Part shown: one piece after another, positions 22,108 to 37,345 of the stretch | Layout of the letters: every line of letters starts with the position of its first letter | Position numbering within the stretch: the stretch's first letter is position 1 | Assembly: GCF_008831285.2 (NCBI RefSeq) | Contig: NC_045144.1 | Coordinates: 14,373,858-14,437,857, forward strand | Reading direction: 5' to 3' | Source: Nymphaea colorata | Lineage: Eukaryota; Streptophyta; Magnoliopsida; Nymphaeales; Nymphaeaceae | DNA length: 64,000 nucleotides | Position numbers and translations under genes: made by a program | Notes under the pieces: model-generated | What the model saw: only the letters and a program-made list of their open reading frames with translations | Told to the model about the DNA's origin: nothing | The model's database searches: none

Positions 22108-22600
22108 GGCACTTGCTTCAAAAGCGTATGTTAATCGACATACCCTCAAAAGGGTGCTGAAAGGGTATGGCACCTGAGTGCTTCAGGTATGTTTTTTGGA
22201 ATCGTGAGATGCAGATTGTGCCATAAATTTTGCTTTTTCATATTAAATTCTCATAATACCTTTGGAATGTTTTTTCTCCTCCCCTAATGCTTTTTTTTTA
22301 CTTTGTTTCAGGTTGATTGCTTCCATGCTCTACGAAGAAGTGATCCACCATTTGTCTCTTCGGCATCTTTCCTGCAACAAGGATTATCTTCATTTGTACG
22401 ATAACTATAGCTTGGTTAATTATGTTGTTACAAGTTGATTATGATATCTTCACATTCTTTATTTTCATATTATATGGCTTGAAGATGATTCTATTATTTA
22501 TATTTTATTAAGCTCATTCATGTTGTGCGTCTGGTTTTATAATTTCTGTTTCTATCAGATGGAAGAAATAAAAAATATTCCAAATGTAGTTTCATCGAAA
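22108..22600. other. Flank with a further exon-like piece, unassigned
   Basis: At 22313-22398, after TTTGTTTCAG, a frame reads DCFHALRRSDPPFVSSASFL and QQGLSSF before a GT. It looks like another captured exon but I do not recognise the parent gene. The rest is AT-rich. Confidence 0.4.
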
Positions 22601-22924
22601 GGGTATGTTAATCGAGCCTTAAACGAGCTCGATAAGGATATGAGTAATAATCGAGCTCACGAGCCTTAGTCGAGCTTCACGTATCCGAGCCTTAGTCGAG
22701 CTCACGGTCGAGCTCGAGCTCAACAAGTATGGATGAGTCAAGTAAACGAGCTTATCGAGCTTAATCGAGCCGAGCTCGAGCTCGACAATTGACTATCGAG
22801 TCGAGTTCGAGCTAGGATAGTCGAGCTATAATCGAGTTCGAGCCGAGTCGAGCTCATGTCTTACTTAGTCGAGTCGAGTTCGAGCTGACCGAGCTCGGGC
22901 TCGACTCGCTCGTGTTCAGCCCTA
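22600..22924. mobile_element. hAT-type MITE relic with CGAGCT-rich arrays
   Basis: Dense repeats of TCGAGCTCGAGCTCGA-like sequence that are largely self-complementary, ending in CTCGTGTTCAGCCCTA. That end matches the intact element at 30645-31037 (terminus GTGCAGCCCTA). The left terminus is not recognisable and no target duplication was found. Confidence 0.65.
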
Positions 22925-23845
22925 TATAGAGCAAAAGACCGTTGGGATCAAGTCATAACTCTCAGCGGGTATTTGGACAAAAGAAACAATTTGTGTATGT
23001 CTCTGTTTCAAAAATTGCAGTAGATTCATGAAATATAGTTCTATGAATCTGCTTTAATTTTATGGTAATGAATAGTTTGTCTAAATGCCATTTATGGGGT
23101 TATTCGGCAATGAGTCAAATTGTAACAACTATTCCATGAATCAACATTATAGATTGATGAAACCCTATAATATGGTGTTTAATTTTATAGAACAGTTTGT
23201 TACTATTTTCATCGTGAAACCGGCCTTATTATAACCCATTAATTTGTCCGTACAAGCTGCATAGTTGAGGCTCAGTGAATGGTTGTGACTTTAATATTTG
23301 GCTTAGTCGTCATTATATTTCTACTAGTTCTGAAACTTGACCTCTCAACATTGCATACCAAGCCGATACGCACACGCACAGGGTTTTAACAACATTGGTC
23401 TCTTGTCTCGCCACTAATTTTAGTGCACATTTGAATGACACCTTAAAATAGATTTTTAGAGATAACATGTCATTTTGTCCCCAAAAAGACCGTTTTGGTG
23501 TGTTTGCCTTTCAATCAAAATCAATCTCGATTTTGCAAAAGGTTGTCCTCGAAGGAAGTGGATAACCTCCAAAACACAAGTTCTTGCAGCTCACATTATC
23601 AGAAATCATAAATTATTTTAAAAAAAAAAAAGTAGGTGCCCCGGTAAGTCTCGTGCTTCCATGTAGCCCTTAAGTTTATTTTTTTCTTTGCTGAACGACC
23701 CATGAGAAGAAAACCATGTCTTTGACAGAATTTTATTAATACACATATATGCAAGAGTGGAGCCTGACACCTTTATGAAATTTCAAAAATAACTTCCATA
23801 AGATATATTTCTTCTGCTAGTTAAACAGTAAGTTGTTCGTGATCC
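22925..23845. other. Intergenic, no gene seen
   Basis: AT-rich DNA without a convincing ORF. It includes a run of A at about 23616 and low-complexity segments that look like old MITE sequence. Confidence 0.6.
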
Positions 23846-24047
23846 AACGGTAGAGCCAGGATTTTGTTTTAGGAGGAGGCATAATCAGTAAAATACGAAA
23901 AAAAAAAATTATGTAGACCACCAGTAATTTTTCAAAAGCTTTACAACTGCTAAATTGAAAACTCTGGTAATTTTATTTTGTTCCTCAGAAGCTGAGTTTG
24001 TGTGGTCTGGCGGAGGAGGGGGCCGCTCCCCCTGGCTACACCCGTGG
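23846..24047. mobile_element. Short inverted-repeat element, GGCGGAGCC family
   Basis: Left end ACGGTAGAGCCAGGAT and right end CCTGGCTACACCCGTGG are inverted repeats of each other. The same family, with ends like CAGTGGCGGAGCC and a GGGGCC-rich right end, recurs at 38166, 46596, 49989 and in right-end-only form near 43720, 44442 and 49159. It is probably a non-autonomous hAT-like element. Confidence 0.55.
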
Positions 24048-26791
24048 CTTGATATTGATTAATAACACCATTTAATGTAACATCAAACATCACCTTCCAT
24101 AAGAATTCTTCTATTAACTAGTAAATTAATGCCACTAGACATGGCACCATATATATAGTCTGTAACATTATTGATGATCAATATTATGCATCATGTTTTG
24201 CCCTTGTTCGAATTAAATGAGAAAATATAGATGTTGCCTATTCTCTATTAATTTTTCAAGTAATTTGGTCTCATATACAGCTATGACTTAAAGTAATTTT
24301 TCAAGAATTTTCAAGTAATTTCAAACACTTTCACTTTTAGAAACTGTTTTTTTCATTCTTAAAAGTCTTTTTCGCTATTGTAGTACTTGTGTTTAAATAT
24401 AATATTTCATATTAAGTTTATATAAAATGGGCTCCTTTCTAAGCCCAACAAGTTGTTAAATTTACTGATTTGCTGATATATATAGTTGAATTGATTGTGA
24501 ATCGGCTAAAGATATGCAAAATTTGTTATCTGAAAAAGTATATATTTAATTTAGAATGCATAATTGAAAGAATTTTGAGGAACAGTTAACAGCTGAAGAG
24601 TAACAGTTTTGAATATTCCTCCACCAAATCAAGTTAGGATTGGATTGGAATTGAACAATTGATCAGTATTGGCGCTCGAGAGAACTCGCTATGCACCATT
24701 AAGCTTTTAACAGAATCAAGAACATTTCAAAAAGAAAAGAGAACTGTAGTTTTTTGCATAAGCGTCAGCTAGAGTTTGGCTGGCCAGGAACTGTGCTCGA
24801 GCGCATCTTGGAGGTGAAAAACCAGCGAAGATCGAGCGCCAAGGTGGAGCTTCGCTTCTCTTGATCGGCACTTTCACCAGCCCTCGGCATTTCACTTTTT
24901 GAAGAATCCATGAAAGGTGTGGTAGTAACCTGGGAAGTGGACACCATAATTCGGGAGTGGAAGTACCAATGTGATATTTGTGAACCACATTCCACAAGAA
25001 TCCCTCGTGAAGTTCTCTTTTTTTCCACTAAAGTAGGAACGGTAGCTTGGAAATGAAGTTCTCCGTCACTTTTATGATGGGCTTTTCATGTGTAAACGTA
25101 CACAAACTTTCAGAGTTGCCGCCGGTTATATGTAAGTCCAGCTCCTTTTGGGGCTGGGCATATGTAGGGCTCGGCACCACTGTTCCTGACCACAGTCGAG
25201 GCCCAGCGCATCAACCCGGCCAATCTCCACCACTATAGGGGCCGAGGTAGGTGTGGACTACATGGGGGGTGTACTCCATAGAGCCCACTTTAAAACCTTG
25301 TTTTTAATGATTGGGTTTGGGTAGATTTGGGTTCAATTATATATATCAATTCCACAAAACTTGGGTCATTGTCCCAAGGTCAATTGAAAATTTGATGTCC
25401 ATATATTTAGTGTTATATTATGTAGACAAAAAATTGTCTTTCTCTTCGCCCGTGCATCATTACCTGTGTTTCTAATTATTAATATGAGCGTTTGATTTTT
25501 CAGAAACATTGGCCAATCATTGGGACAGTTTTTCTCCCGGCCTGTTGGTAGGAGACTGCGTGATGCATGTAACCAGCTTCAGTCTACATAGTTTTCCTTA
25601 ATCCTGTGTGTAATGATCTTCACTTTCGCACCTGGTTAAGAGGTTCCACTAGATAACTTTAATTATGCTAGAAGATGACACATCTTCCTTTATTTTTAGC
25701 AACAATATGATCATGATCTAAGGGATTACAACGATTCTTATCATTATTTTCATTTTTATCGTTTATCTTCTCGATTTCCTTGCTATCATCCTTGATAGTG
25801 ATGCGTAGATCCTTCCTTGTGTGTGGAAGCCAGCTTGTGTTGGCTGCTACCTTAATAAATATAGATAAATTTGCCAACTAACTATACTACTGTTGACCAT
25901 TTAACAATGAGAAGCGTACAAAGAGAGAGGTAAATAGAATAACTGTTTGGTCTTAACCAGTACTTATGAGAACATGCTTTGACGTTTCCAAGTTTGTGGT
26001 GTGTCTCAAGCTACATGGAAATGTTTTTACTTAATTTGATGTTATATATAGATTTAGCATAGTATTTTTGTTACAAGTAGCTTTTTAGACCATGTTTTTT
26101 TTTCGGTAACTAAATCAAAATTTGGTGGATGGGAAGAAATTTTTTATACCCTTTATTTTAATTGGCGCACCTCAAAATAATAATGTACCCTAATATTTTG
26201 ATTTGTTAAATAAATTATATAAATTAGATCTTTCAAACCTTTTTTTGTCATTTGATTACTCGATCTGAATGACTTTTATGTCATTTTTTATATGTTTATT
26301 TTTTTTTTCTAATAACAGAGATGAATTTGATTAGCTGATGATCATCTTCATGGCCGTTCATTTACACACTTTATTCTTAAAGGGCGTGCATATATATGAT
26401 TGAGGGAATAGAAGCATGGACAATAGAAATAATTCTTGCATCTTCGCCTGCGAAAAGGATCTAAATTTTGGATGAATGCAACTAGCGGATGGCCTCTACG
26501 TGTGTAAAACAAGATAAAAGCACCAAAAATTTGACCAGCCAATGTGTGGAACTGGTTTTAATATGGTTTTCGAATCACCCTTACTAATATTTGTTGACCT
26601 CATACAGACCATCAATTAATTACTTAAGAAACACATAAAAAAAATTTCTTCATTTCTATACTTGTACATATTTTGAATCCATCTGTGATCGAATGTAGAA
26701 AAAAGACCTTATATAACTATGGTCAAATATAACACAAAAGGCAGTTTGGGTCATGAATGGAGAAGAAGGAAGGGGAGAGGGAGAGAGAAAG
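24048..26791. other. Intergenic, no recognised gene
   Basis: AT-rich with homopolymer runs. At 24765-25028 two overlapping minus-strand frames of about 90 codons exist (one begins MEKKRTSRGILVECGSQ), but I recognise no family and see no promoter or splice support. Nothing else is supported. Confidence 0.55.
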
Positions 26792-27190
26792 ATTGGGATG
26801 TCAATATATTAGATTTGGATCCACTGTGTAACCGAACAGTTCTGAAAAAATGTGATATGAAAAAAATATATATATGTGATTAACAAATTGGATTGGATTC
26901 AGATTTGAATATACATATCAGATTTGGATTCACATTGGATTTAATGTCAAATAAATATCTTATATCCAATATTGCTCATGCATTTTTAAAGTCCACCAAA
27001 TTTGGTTCAAATTTTGGATTGGAATTAGGATATGAATGTAAAAAACAGAATCGGACCGGATTTGTATTATGAAGTCAGATTTCATATCCAGATTCAGATA
27101 TGACATTCTTTTATTCTTATTCAAATCTAAATATGTGTATATCCAAAAGATAGATGTGGTTAAAGGTATAATTCAAATCTGTCATCCCTA
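26792..27190. mobile_element. MITE with GGGATGTCA ends, GGATTTGGAT-rich
   Basis: Begins TTGGGATGTCAATAT and ends CTGTCATCCCTAG, imperfect inverted termini. The interior is made of repeated AGATTTGGATTC-like words on both strands. Related material ends TTGACATCCCTAC near 51235 and lies around 41370-41730. No coding capacity. Confidence 0.5.
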
Positions 27191-29378
27191 GACGCAGCAA
27201 ATTGGTTAGTCAGGCCAGCCTGGTTTCTGGAATCAAAGCTGCAAACCAGGAACAAGGAAGGCGCACCTGGTTATATGCACCATACTGAAATTTGTTTGTG
27301 CATCAGTATGGTTAACGACGAGAATAGCTCCAGTTCACAATGAAAAAGAAAACTTTTTTGTGAGGAAAAAAATGAAAAAAATCGAAAAAAAAACATTCCT
27401 TTTTAAAAAATAATTACAAAAATGTATCTCTGCACTTACTGTGTATATGGGTACGTGCACCTAACGGCGCATGCAACTCACTCGAAGTCTCCATCAGTCT
27501 GGTTTGCCAACTTGCATGGGGCAATTTTGAGCTGATCGAGGGCCGGACCAACCGATTGGGAGACACATGGGCTATGGCGGGGGAGTGAGTGGTCCTCAGG
27601 AACGCGGAAAACACCAGCTTTAAAACCAATGGCGGGGGAACGGAAGAGAGGGGGATCAGGTGGGGCATCAACGTCAGGGGGGGGGGGGGCCTTATTATGC
27701 CCTTCATGAATCGTGCCATGAACATTGAACAGCATCCGAACAAAGGGGACTTAACTGTCACCTTTCTCTTGCATGCAATCAATGCTTTAGATGGGCAGCG
27801 TGCAGATCATATCACCTAACTAGTTAAGTCACACATTGGTCTCATTAATCTCGCGTAAAAGTTTCCATTGGGTTGGTATGCCGGCTTTCGCTAGTTAGAT
27901 TAGATGGCTCATGGCTGGTCATTTGTTCGAGCATTATGGCCATCAATTTCCTCTTATGTTAATGGGTGATAACAATGTACTAGCTGACATACAGTAAAAG
28001 TAAGTCTTGGGCATGAAGCAGATTCTCTTTGCAGCTCGAAGCCTGAGCTTGGGTTCAGCCCCACAACCTGAAACATGAGCCCAAGCTTAGGTCGGTTAAA
28101 ATAAAAAAAAAATTAAATATAAAATAAATAGCTTTTAATATAAAATATATTTTTTAATAATAAAATATATATTATTCTTAAAATAAAAAATATTATTAAA
28201 AAGATATATCTGACCCAGGCTGGCTCTGGCTGATTTTTTCTGGCCCAAACTTAGGCCCAATGCCCAACCTTAATTAAAAGTGACATACTAGGCATTGATG
28301 TAGCACTAAACCCTAAGGTCGTATAGGCAAGCACAAGGTGAAGGTTCAATTTGCTCGCTTGAAGGTACAATAAAAAAATCCTCCTATTCATCCAAAAAAT
28401 TAAAATTGTAGTATGGTTATGTAAGAAAACCATCAGTGTATGTGTAAAATTTACTTAATATATATGGAAAAGTCAATGCAGACCTGTAACTAAAATTTGC
28501 CAAATGTGTAAAATTTAAAAATTTGTCGATAAAAAAACTATAAATCATCGCCAAAGTTACCATAAATTGTTGTCACAACATAAGCCATGGCTAATGTCAA
28601 TTCAATGGTTGTTTTTAAGCAATAGATTTATAAATTTTAGTCATCCAACAACATTTGGCACACTTGAACAGCTTGTGTGCGTGTGTATGAGATCACATAG
28701 ATAATAAGGGGGCGAAGCGAGAAAATTCTAGCTATGAGGCACTAGGTACAAAATTTTTAATTTGTAAGAGACATCAATATATAAATGGGAAAGTTTGTTC
28801 AAAAATATCAATATAAAAATATAAAATTTTTTGGACTCCAGTGTGGGCAGTTGCCCATACGTAGCCCATACCTCCCTCTCCCACTCATAGATAATAAGCC
28901 TTGTGATTTGATTCTTGCTAAGAAACCCAACTGTGGCGGAGATCTACTTTATAGAGAAAGAAAAGGGGGAGAGTAAAAAACTCAGCTTCTAGATATGCTG
29001 GTTAATGGTTGGCTTGGATGAAGGACATGAATTAAAGGACCACAGGAGGGAATCAGCGGTGGCCTGGTTCATTCCATCTTATAAAGCATAAGTGCTGCCA
29101 CTCTGATGAGAGAAAGAATGCATGTTGAAGGGACCAGATGCATGCCCTGGTCTCGAAGGGAGAAAATAGGAAATCAATACACAATATGGGCCAATGTATA
29201 CTGACAATGCGCATGAGTTTTTTAAAGTGGACGACAGTGGTGAAGTCAGAATGTCTTATTATTGCAATGAATTGGATGCATATAAAGCTACAAGGCACTA
29301 GCTTGAGTTTGGTGTGGACAATGCATATAGCTAGGTCTCAGTTTACCATTACCAGCATTACCATGATAAAACTTTTAC

Positions 29379-29480
29379 ACATGTTTATAAAGGCTGGGGT
29401 GGTCAGTTGCCCGCACCAGCCATATGGTAACATGTTTATAAAGGCTGGGGTGGTCAGTTGCCCGCACCAGCCATATGGTA
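29379..29480. repeat. 51-bp perfect tandem duplication
   Basis: Two head-to-tail copies (29379-29429 and 29430-29480) of a segment starting ACATGTTTATAAAGGCTGGG. 51 is a multiple of three, so a 137-codon plus-strand frame (29138-29551) passes through both, but that frame resembles no known protein. Confidence 0.95.
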
Positions 29481-29779
29481 GCTTTGCTAGTGGTATATGG
29501 TATGAGATGGAAACTCATGATATTCAAGCCATTGCTAATGTTTGCAGTTGATCAGCGCTTAGCCACAATGCCAGAATTAATCTTTTCTTGTGTTCAAGTA
29601 AGATGTATCTTGAGAGTGCTTGATGCCTACAGAAAAAATATTCATGGATTTTTACCATAGTAAAAAAAACATTCTTGAAATATAATTTTTGGTTGGCAAA
29701 CTTTTCAATATTGATGTATTAAACTTCCATAGAATAACGAACAGGTTATGTGTTAATGGGGATCCTTTCATGTTTCGTC

Positions 29780-29911
29780 ATAACACCAGTCGCCCTCTTT
29801 GCATGGATATTTGCGTAGATATGTGTATTCAGTAGTTGAAGAAAAATAACACCAGTCGCCCTCTTTGCATGGATATTTGCGTAGATATATGTATTCAGTA
29901 GTTGAAGAAAA
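29780..29911. repeat. 66-bp tandem duplication
   Basis: Two copies (29780-29845 and 29846-29911) starting ATAACACCAGTCGCCCTCTT, differing by a single base (GATATGTG against GATATATG). Recent slippage or unequal exchange. Confidence 0.93.
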
Positions 29912-30636
29912 ATGAGGGGAAAAAATATGATTTTTTTTTCAAGTAGATGTAGGTCCTATTGACTCGACTGTGCATTTGCAGAGCTTTGCTTTTATTTCTC
30001 GTTTATTATTTTTTTAATGCAATATCTTTGAGTGATGATTTTTTTATCATGAGGTATTATTTAAAACAGCGATGTCTTCTTAGTTGGCTGATCATTCTGA
30101 AGGAATCTAAATATCTTTGTCGTGTGTCGTCCAGCAAGATCTCTAGCAATTATTACCTTACATCGGAAACCGACAATTTTCAACTTGGCCTTGTGATTCT
30201 TTGGCATGTTGCTGCAATCACAATTTTCTGATCAATCCAGCAAATTTCTTTCATTTTTCCAAGTTAAAGAATTTATTCACACTTACATTTGCAGAAGAAT
30301 GTGAGGCTCTATAATTTAGTGGTTGAATAAAACGAACAGGAACAAAGTGGGCATGAATTTTTTTCAAGTGAAATAGGACCTCTGATTTAGGCACTCACAG
30401 GTTACCTCAGTTTTTGTTTTGACTCATATCTCTTTTGTTTATTTTGTGCAAATATTCATATTAATTGTGAAGTTAAGACCCTTGAGAGATCTCTCTATCC
30501 ATATATGTTAAACCTGAAGTGTGTAGAAAAGAAAGTCATGGGCTCACATGCTTCTATTGTTTGGTTCCAAACGCCCATCATCTCCTTCCATTTATTAAAC
30601 AATGAATATGGAGGAGTGACGGATAAAAGGTAACTT

Positions 30637-31045
30637 ACCTCACCTAGGGCTGCACGGCCGAGCCAACTTGGGCTCGACTCGAACTCCCTCAAAAAAACTC
30701 TACTTGTTTATAAAAGAGCCAAGTTCTTGTTTACAATGATGCTCGAAAGATAGACGAGTCGAGTTCGAGTTTCTTGCTCTCAACTAGTTTGTACTTGACT
30801 CGACTCACAAACTGGTATTTTATATAATATTACCGAAACCGGTTTCACAAGTTATACGAGTTAAATGAGTTGCACCAGTTAACACCCAAACGAGTTAAAC
30901 GAGTCGAGTTCGAGCTTGATTTTGTATAGTCGAGTCAAGCTCGAGTTTGCCATAAACAGCTCGAGCTTGAGTTTTTTGAGCCGAGTTAAGTTCTAGCTGA
31001 CCAAACTCAGGCTCAACTCCACTCATGTGCAGCCCTAACCTCACC
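30637..31045. mobile_element. Intact non-autonomous hAT element with 8-bp target duplication
   Basis: The element is 30645-31037 (393 bp). Its termini TAGGGCTGCAC and GTGCAGCCCTA are a perfect 11-bp inverted repeat. ACCTCACC at 30637-30644 is repeated exactly at 31038-31045, the 8-bp duplication typical of hAT transposition. The interior is rich in CGAGTCGAGTTCGAG-like words and has no transposase frame, so mobility would depend on a transposase elsewhere. Confidence 0.93.
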
Positions 31046-33962
<2,917 letters not shown>

Positions 33963-34914
33963 TTAATACAAATTCTGAAGAGCTACGACGATAACAGGAT
34001 CTGAAGAAGAATCAACCCGACTCGTTGACCCCATGAGAGCGGATACGAACCAGTTGCCATGTGATTCGGATCCGTGGCCAAACAATCTACCGAGTGGCGG
34101 TGGGCTCAGCCATGCATGACTCATGGGTCGGTGGCGAAACCGCTCTAGCTCCAAACCGCAGGCGGTGTAGCCATGCCACGGTGGCCGGATAAGGGAAAAC
34201 CGAGCAGACGCAAACTGGGGCAAGAGAGAGAAAGAAGAAACCAGAAAGCGACCGGAAAAAACAAACGCTTCCGCCCACCCCATTCCTTCCTTACAAGAGC
34301 CGCTTGAATTCCCCACCGTCGTCATCCCATACGAAAGTTTTGGACTTTGGAGTGGGAAAGTCTCTCGAAATCCGCTGCATCTCCACACAGTCTCGGTCTT
34401 TCCCGATCCCCACCTCAGAAAGAAGAGACCACCTCATCTCTCCTGTCTCTCTCCCACCGAATCCCAAACTCGAAGCCTCGCTAGCTACCAGTTTCACGCC
34501 ACTTGCTTCCCCGACCGTCACCCCACCACCCTCTCTCTCTCTCTCTCTCCAGCTAGCTAGCCGATAATGGTCCATCCCTCCCGTTTGATGATGATAAAAA
34601 ATGATGGGGATTTGATGCCCCCACTTTCTGAGTCCGTCGTCCTTTCTTTTCCTCTGAAAGCTACGTGGTTGTCTTCGTTCATGTAACACACACATCCACA
34701 TACGTCCCCTCTCTCTCTCGTTTGAGAAAGAGAGGAGGAGAAATTTAAAGAGGAACGTGATGAGCCAAAAAAAAACCAGAAACCGGAACTTGGAAACAGG
34801 TTGCCCCCCTCCCCAGCTCCTCCCAACTTGTAGGATTGTGGGTCCCACTCGCTTGATTGTGGGGGCCACGGAAAACAGGAGAGCAGTTTTGATAAAAAGG
34901 ATGGGCGTCCCCAT
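33963..34914. other. GC-rich island with CT repeats, no recognised protein
   Basis: GC content rises sharply against the surroundings. A CT microsatellite lies at 34532-34549. Minus-strand frames of 207 codons (34914-34291) and 141 codons (34388-33963) overlap here in different frames, but their composition is biased and no domain is seen. CT-rich GC islands are common around plant 5' UTRs, so this may be a decayed promoter/first exon or repeat; undecided. Confidence 0.4.
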
Positions 34915-35077
34915 CCTGGTAAGTCAGAAGGAAAAGAGGGCCTTTTCTTTCGCCGTCCTTTTTTTTTTTTTTCCTGAGAGTAAGGGTGGCACGTTTTTTT
35001 TTTTACGCTTTTTTTTTTTTTACCTCTGACCGGATTTTTATTTATGTCGATATTTTTTTAATAATATTTGTTTCAAG

Positions 35078-35452
35078 TAGGGCCGGCTGCCCAACTAAAT
35101 CGAAACTCAAATCAAACTCCATTCGTTTATAAAATGAGTGAAGCTTGAATTGAAATGTACGCTGAAAGTGCTAGATGACTTTCAGTTGTATGAACTCGAC
35201 TTGTTCAAACTTAATTCACTCCTGCCAATGTTGAATTGCGATGAGAAAATAGCTAAAAGAAAAGCAATTAAAGGGAGTTAAACGAGTTAACGAGGTAAAA
35301 AAATGAGGCATGCTTAACCTAAACGAGTTAATCGAGTTAAATGAGTTGAGTTTGAATTCGATGTTGTATCGTCAAGTTGTGCTCGAGCCTGTTCGATCAA
35401 GTTCGAGCGATGTTGGAACTCGAGTTTTTAAACCGACTCGTGTGCATCGGCA
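35078..35452. mobile_element. Degenerate hAT MITE
   Basis: Starts TAGGGCCGGCTGC and ends CGACTCGTGTGCATCGGCA, a decayed version of the termini of the intact element at 30645-31037. Inside are AACGAGTTAA and CTCGAGCCTG-like words in the same order. No target duplication recognised. Confidence 0.65.
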
Positions 35453-35964
35453 GTTTCGAGGCTTGATCTTGTGATTATCGTTAGAACGCAAGTGCTTAGA
35501 GGCAAATTTTCCTTTTAATAACATGAAAGTGGGCGTCTCTGTCTAGGAAATTCCCACAGATTCCGCGGTCCAACCCTATAAATTTGATCTGGATGTCACA
35601 TTTATCCAGAAGCCCACGCTTTGATCGGAATTTCAAGAAACATGCCTAAAAGTTATCCCAATTTTTAAGTTCAAGGGCTAAATGAATCAGGGATATATGA
35701 ACACAGAAATTTGTCGTTCTCTCTCTTGCAAAAGTATTCGGAGCAAACAGTATCCTGCTTTCTCCACTGCAAGCGTATTTGATTTTCCATATGACGCGAA
35801 TCCACTTCTCTCATAAATACGGTCATTCACATTTTCAAAGTTGCTGGGACTGCATGAATGAGAGGAGAAAAAGGAAGTCAAGTTCCGCACTCCCAATAAT
35901 GCCTGCCCAATAAATATGTCTGATATAGCGGTATCTTAAGTCCAATTGAATCCAATAAAATGGA

Positions 35965-35966
<2 letters not shown>

Positions 35967-36059
<93 letters not shown>
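35967..36059. repeat. (TA)n microsatellite, about 93 bp
   Basis: Uninterrupted alternating TA. The apparent Tyr-Ile ORFs across it on both strands are artefacts of the repeat. Confidence 0.98.
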
Positions 36060-36063
<4 letters not shown>

Positions 36064-36195
36064 CAAGGCCTTTGTATGGCACCATCAAAAAAATTGGTTT
36101 TGTAAAAGCCAAGTTTATGAAGACCTAATTAAAAACTTACTATATGATCTTTAGTCGAGATGTTTAGATGACAAGACAACAACAAGGGGAATAAC

Positions 36196-36530
36196 TTAAA
36201 AAGGGGTTTTTGGCAGTTTTGTAAAAACAAAGTTTTATGAATATTAATTTTTTTAATGAATTGTAAGAACTTCGTTTTTGTTTTTGTTTTTTTTTTGTTT
36301 TGTTTGAATTAGGCATTCAAAACCTGGTTTTTGAATAACTTAAAAAGAACCAGGCTTTTTACTCCTTTTGGGAAAACCAAATCCAGGTTTTGTCAAAAAA
36401 AAAAAAATACCAAGCACTCCAAAACTTGGTTTTGAAGTTTCAGCTAAACACTCTCTAAGGTTTACCAAAATTGAAACGACACTTTACCTCTAAAACTTGG
36501 TTTTGAGCTGTTATAAAAAACGCCCATTGT
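36196..36530. mobile_element. Possible MITE with GGGCGTTTTT-like ends
   Basis: Left GGGGTTTTTGGCAGTTTTG and right GAGCTGTTATAAAAAACGCC are imperfect inverted repeats. The interior repeats AAAACCTGGTTTT/AAACTTGGTTTTGA motifs. No target duplication could be fixed. Confidence 0.4.
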
Positions 36531-36779
36531 TTTCTCTTATTCATTTCACATTCGTCTTTTTACAACCAATTTCACTAAAGTCGTATAATTTACATGCTCG
36601 TTCAGTAGAGTGACATAAACATATACCATCATTAACCTGAAATAAATCATAGTGAGCATATATGAAGACCAATTATAAAAACAGAGCGTCTATGAGTAAC
36701 GAAAAAGCAATAACCATTAAAAAAGAAGAAAAAAATCTGAACAAATTTTTTAAATGAGAAAATAAGAAAGAAGTTGGAA

Positions 36780-37345
36780 AGAAAAAAGAGAGGCGGGAAA
36801 GAGGGAAGCGGGGGAAGGAAAACCAGTGGGCGAGTGGAGTCGGGCGCCCACAGTCAGGGGGAGCGGAGACAGGAAGCCCCCAAGAGGGGTGGTGGGGGTG
36901 GGGATGTCATCGGGAGTGGGTCCCACCCAGATTAGCGGTTTCCCAGTGCGGGCGGTTTTAAGGGACCCCCCGAGGAGCTTGGGCGGAATCCAAAAACGAG
37001 AGCGGTTTCGCTGGTTTTTCCTTCGACCCCACTGGTGGTTTTCCATAAAACCGGGAATCAAAAGAAGGGGGAAATTAGAAAAAGATTTCTCCCTTTCTCT
37101 CTCCTACTCAGAGAGAGAGTCTCCCCATGATATGTGGCGATCCGCCCGCAGTCTTGGAGGCCTCTCTCTCTCTCTCTATTTGCGAACGTGCTCTACACGC
37201 GCCCCCACGGCCTGTTGTCCTTTTGACCTCCCTCTTTTCCGGAAAGGTCGGATCTGTCCTAGCTTTGTATGTTCTTTTTCAACTTTCCCCCTCCCCTCTG
37301 CGTGATTTTCTTTTTGCCGCCCTCTTAAATTCGAACTTCTTAGAA
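36780..37345. other. GC-rich island with CT repeats, no recognised protein
   Basis: Purine-rich then GC-rich DNA with GAGAGAGAG and CTCTCTCTCTCTCT tracts (37110-37176). A plus-strand 159-codon frame (36826-37305) is Gly/Arg/Ser-biased and shows no domain. It resembles the islands at 33963-34914 and 48060-48840. Confidence 0.4.

Larger units (their letters stand above)
27191..30636. other. Intergenic with short tandem duplications; no gene
   Basis: Contains a run of 13 G near 27677, a degenerate GC-patch element at about 28020-28270 (GGCCCAAACTTAGGCCCAA), and two exact or near-exact tandem duplications listed separately. ORFs are short and unrelated to known proteins. Confidence 0.6.

Noticed and set aside
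24765-25028. Minus-strand 87-93-codon overlapping ORFs as a gene
   Set aside because: Two frames compete, no domain is seen, and no splice or promoter support was found.
28100-28205. CRISPR-like or satellite structure in AT-rich repeat words
   Set aside because: Only low-complexity AT sequence in a plant nuclear context; no regular spacer structure.
35835-36154. Several Tyr-Ile repeat ORFs on both strands
   Set aside because: They are produced by the uninterrupted (TA)n tract and have no coding value. The same applies to 32010-32198 and 63681-63951.
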